Below, piece by piece: positions 63,811 through 64,000 of a stretch of 64,000 bases of DNA (the first letter of the stretch is position 1; the number at the start of each line of letters is the position of its first letter). The stretch is taken from positions 1 to 64,000 of the forward strand of contig NZ_JASJOU010000024.1 in the NCBI RefSeq assembly GCF_030068605.1, given 5' to 3'. Under the pieces are notes generated by a model that ran no database searches, had not been told where the DNA came from, and worked only from the letters and a program-made list of their open reading frames with translations. A program made the position numbers and the translations under genes. Source of the stretch: Xanthocytophaga agilis. Its GTDB lineage: Bacteria > Bacteroidota > Bacteroidia > Cytophagales > 172606-1.

Positions 63811-64000
63811 ATGTGGTTTTATTTAAAAAAGGTGTTTACTAACAAAGAGGTAAAATACGAAAAGGGAAAGCTTCTATCAGCATGGCTAAGTAATTCTATA
63901 ATTCCTCCCTTGACGATTAAGGAGCTTGTAAAGAGTGCTCGTATTGCTGATGAAAAGATTTTAGCAGAGTGGGATGCAGGTGGAGATAATAAGTGTATCA
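63811..64000 (+). CDS. Unknown protein, 3' partial at window edge
   Basis: A frame starts at ATG 63811 and stays open to the last base; 63 codons are visible (MWFYLKKVFTNKEVKYEKGK..., with KELVKSARIADEKILAEW). It looks coding by residue pattern, with a basic first third and an acidic helix after. There is not enough sequence to name a family. It is 10 bp after the DUF6915-like gene and probably in the same operon. Confidence 0.6.
   Translation, partial: MWFYLKKVFTNKEVKYEKGKLLSAWLSNSIIPPLTIKELVKSARIADEKILAEWDAGGDNKCI

Overview
The window looks like chromosomal DNA from a gliding-type Bacteroidota, most likely a member of the Cytophagales. The reasons are type IX secretion cargo with both known C-terminal sorting domains, a PorP/SprF outer-membrane protein, two SusC/SusD pairs, NarL-type two-component pairs, an AT-rich composition, and several promoters that fit the Bacteroidota pattern TTG-N~20-TAnnTTTG. 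The species cannot be named from the sequence alone. No rRNA genes, CRISPR arrays, phage modules or complete insertion sequences were seen.

Layout: (1) 1-13,300 is a secretion/adhesion block. It holds the 3' part of a giant SprB-repeat adhesin, a 1119-residue secreted protein with a type A sorting domain, a second protein with a type B (gliding-associated) C-terminus, and a PorP/SprF protein carrying a SPOR-like tail. (2) 13,360-15,140 holds a divergent acyl-CoA reductase/ferredoxin pair and tRNA-Glu(UUC). (3) 15,260-17,790 is a small cassette of quinone-oxidoreductase-like MDR, SDR and TetR genes. It is preceded by two near-perfect palindromes that are probably TetR operators. (4) 18,120-21,790 holds a secreted protein of unknown function and a HAMP-GAF sensor. 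(5) 22,150-37,930 is a polysaccharide utilisation region. It contains SusC/SusD pair 1, a clan GH-A-like hydrolase, SusC/SusD pair 2, a TIG-domain surface glycan-binding lipoprotein and a GH31 alpha-xylosidase. The last two suggest a xyloglucan-type substrate. (6) 38,090-44,660 holds an SGNH hydrolase, an esterase, a divergent TPR histidine kinase/response regulator pair, a DUF4870-like membrane protein, a DUF3891 protein and a DAO-family oxidoreductase. (7) 44,660-51,590 holds two unknown proteins, a PYROXD2-like flavoprotein followed by KDPG aldolase, then AraC, Crp-like and SDR genes. (8) 51,590-64,000 is accessory in character. It has many unknown proteins, a probably frameshifted lipoprotein, a second kinase/regulator pair, a tandem pair of 131-residue paralogs, an ABC-F ATPase and a DUF6915-like protein. 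A further gene runs off the right edge.

Several intergenic stretches hold palindromic or inverted-repeat elements that resemble dispersed repeats (44.66-44.98 kb, 51.33-51.45 kb, 54.9-55.29 kb). No complete new defence or mobile system was recognised. The most informative oddities are the frameshift separating a lipoprotein signal from its mature domain at about 53.19 kb, the paired TetR-type operators, the structured leader upstream of the second SusC gene, and the duplicated 131-residue genes with related leaders. All functions were inferred by reading translated sequence; no database search was run.
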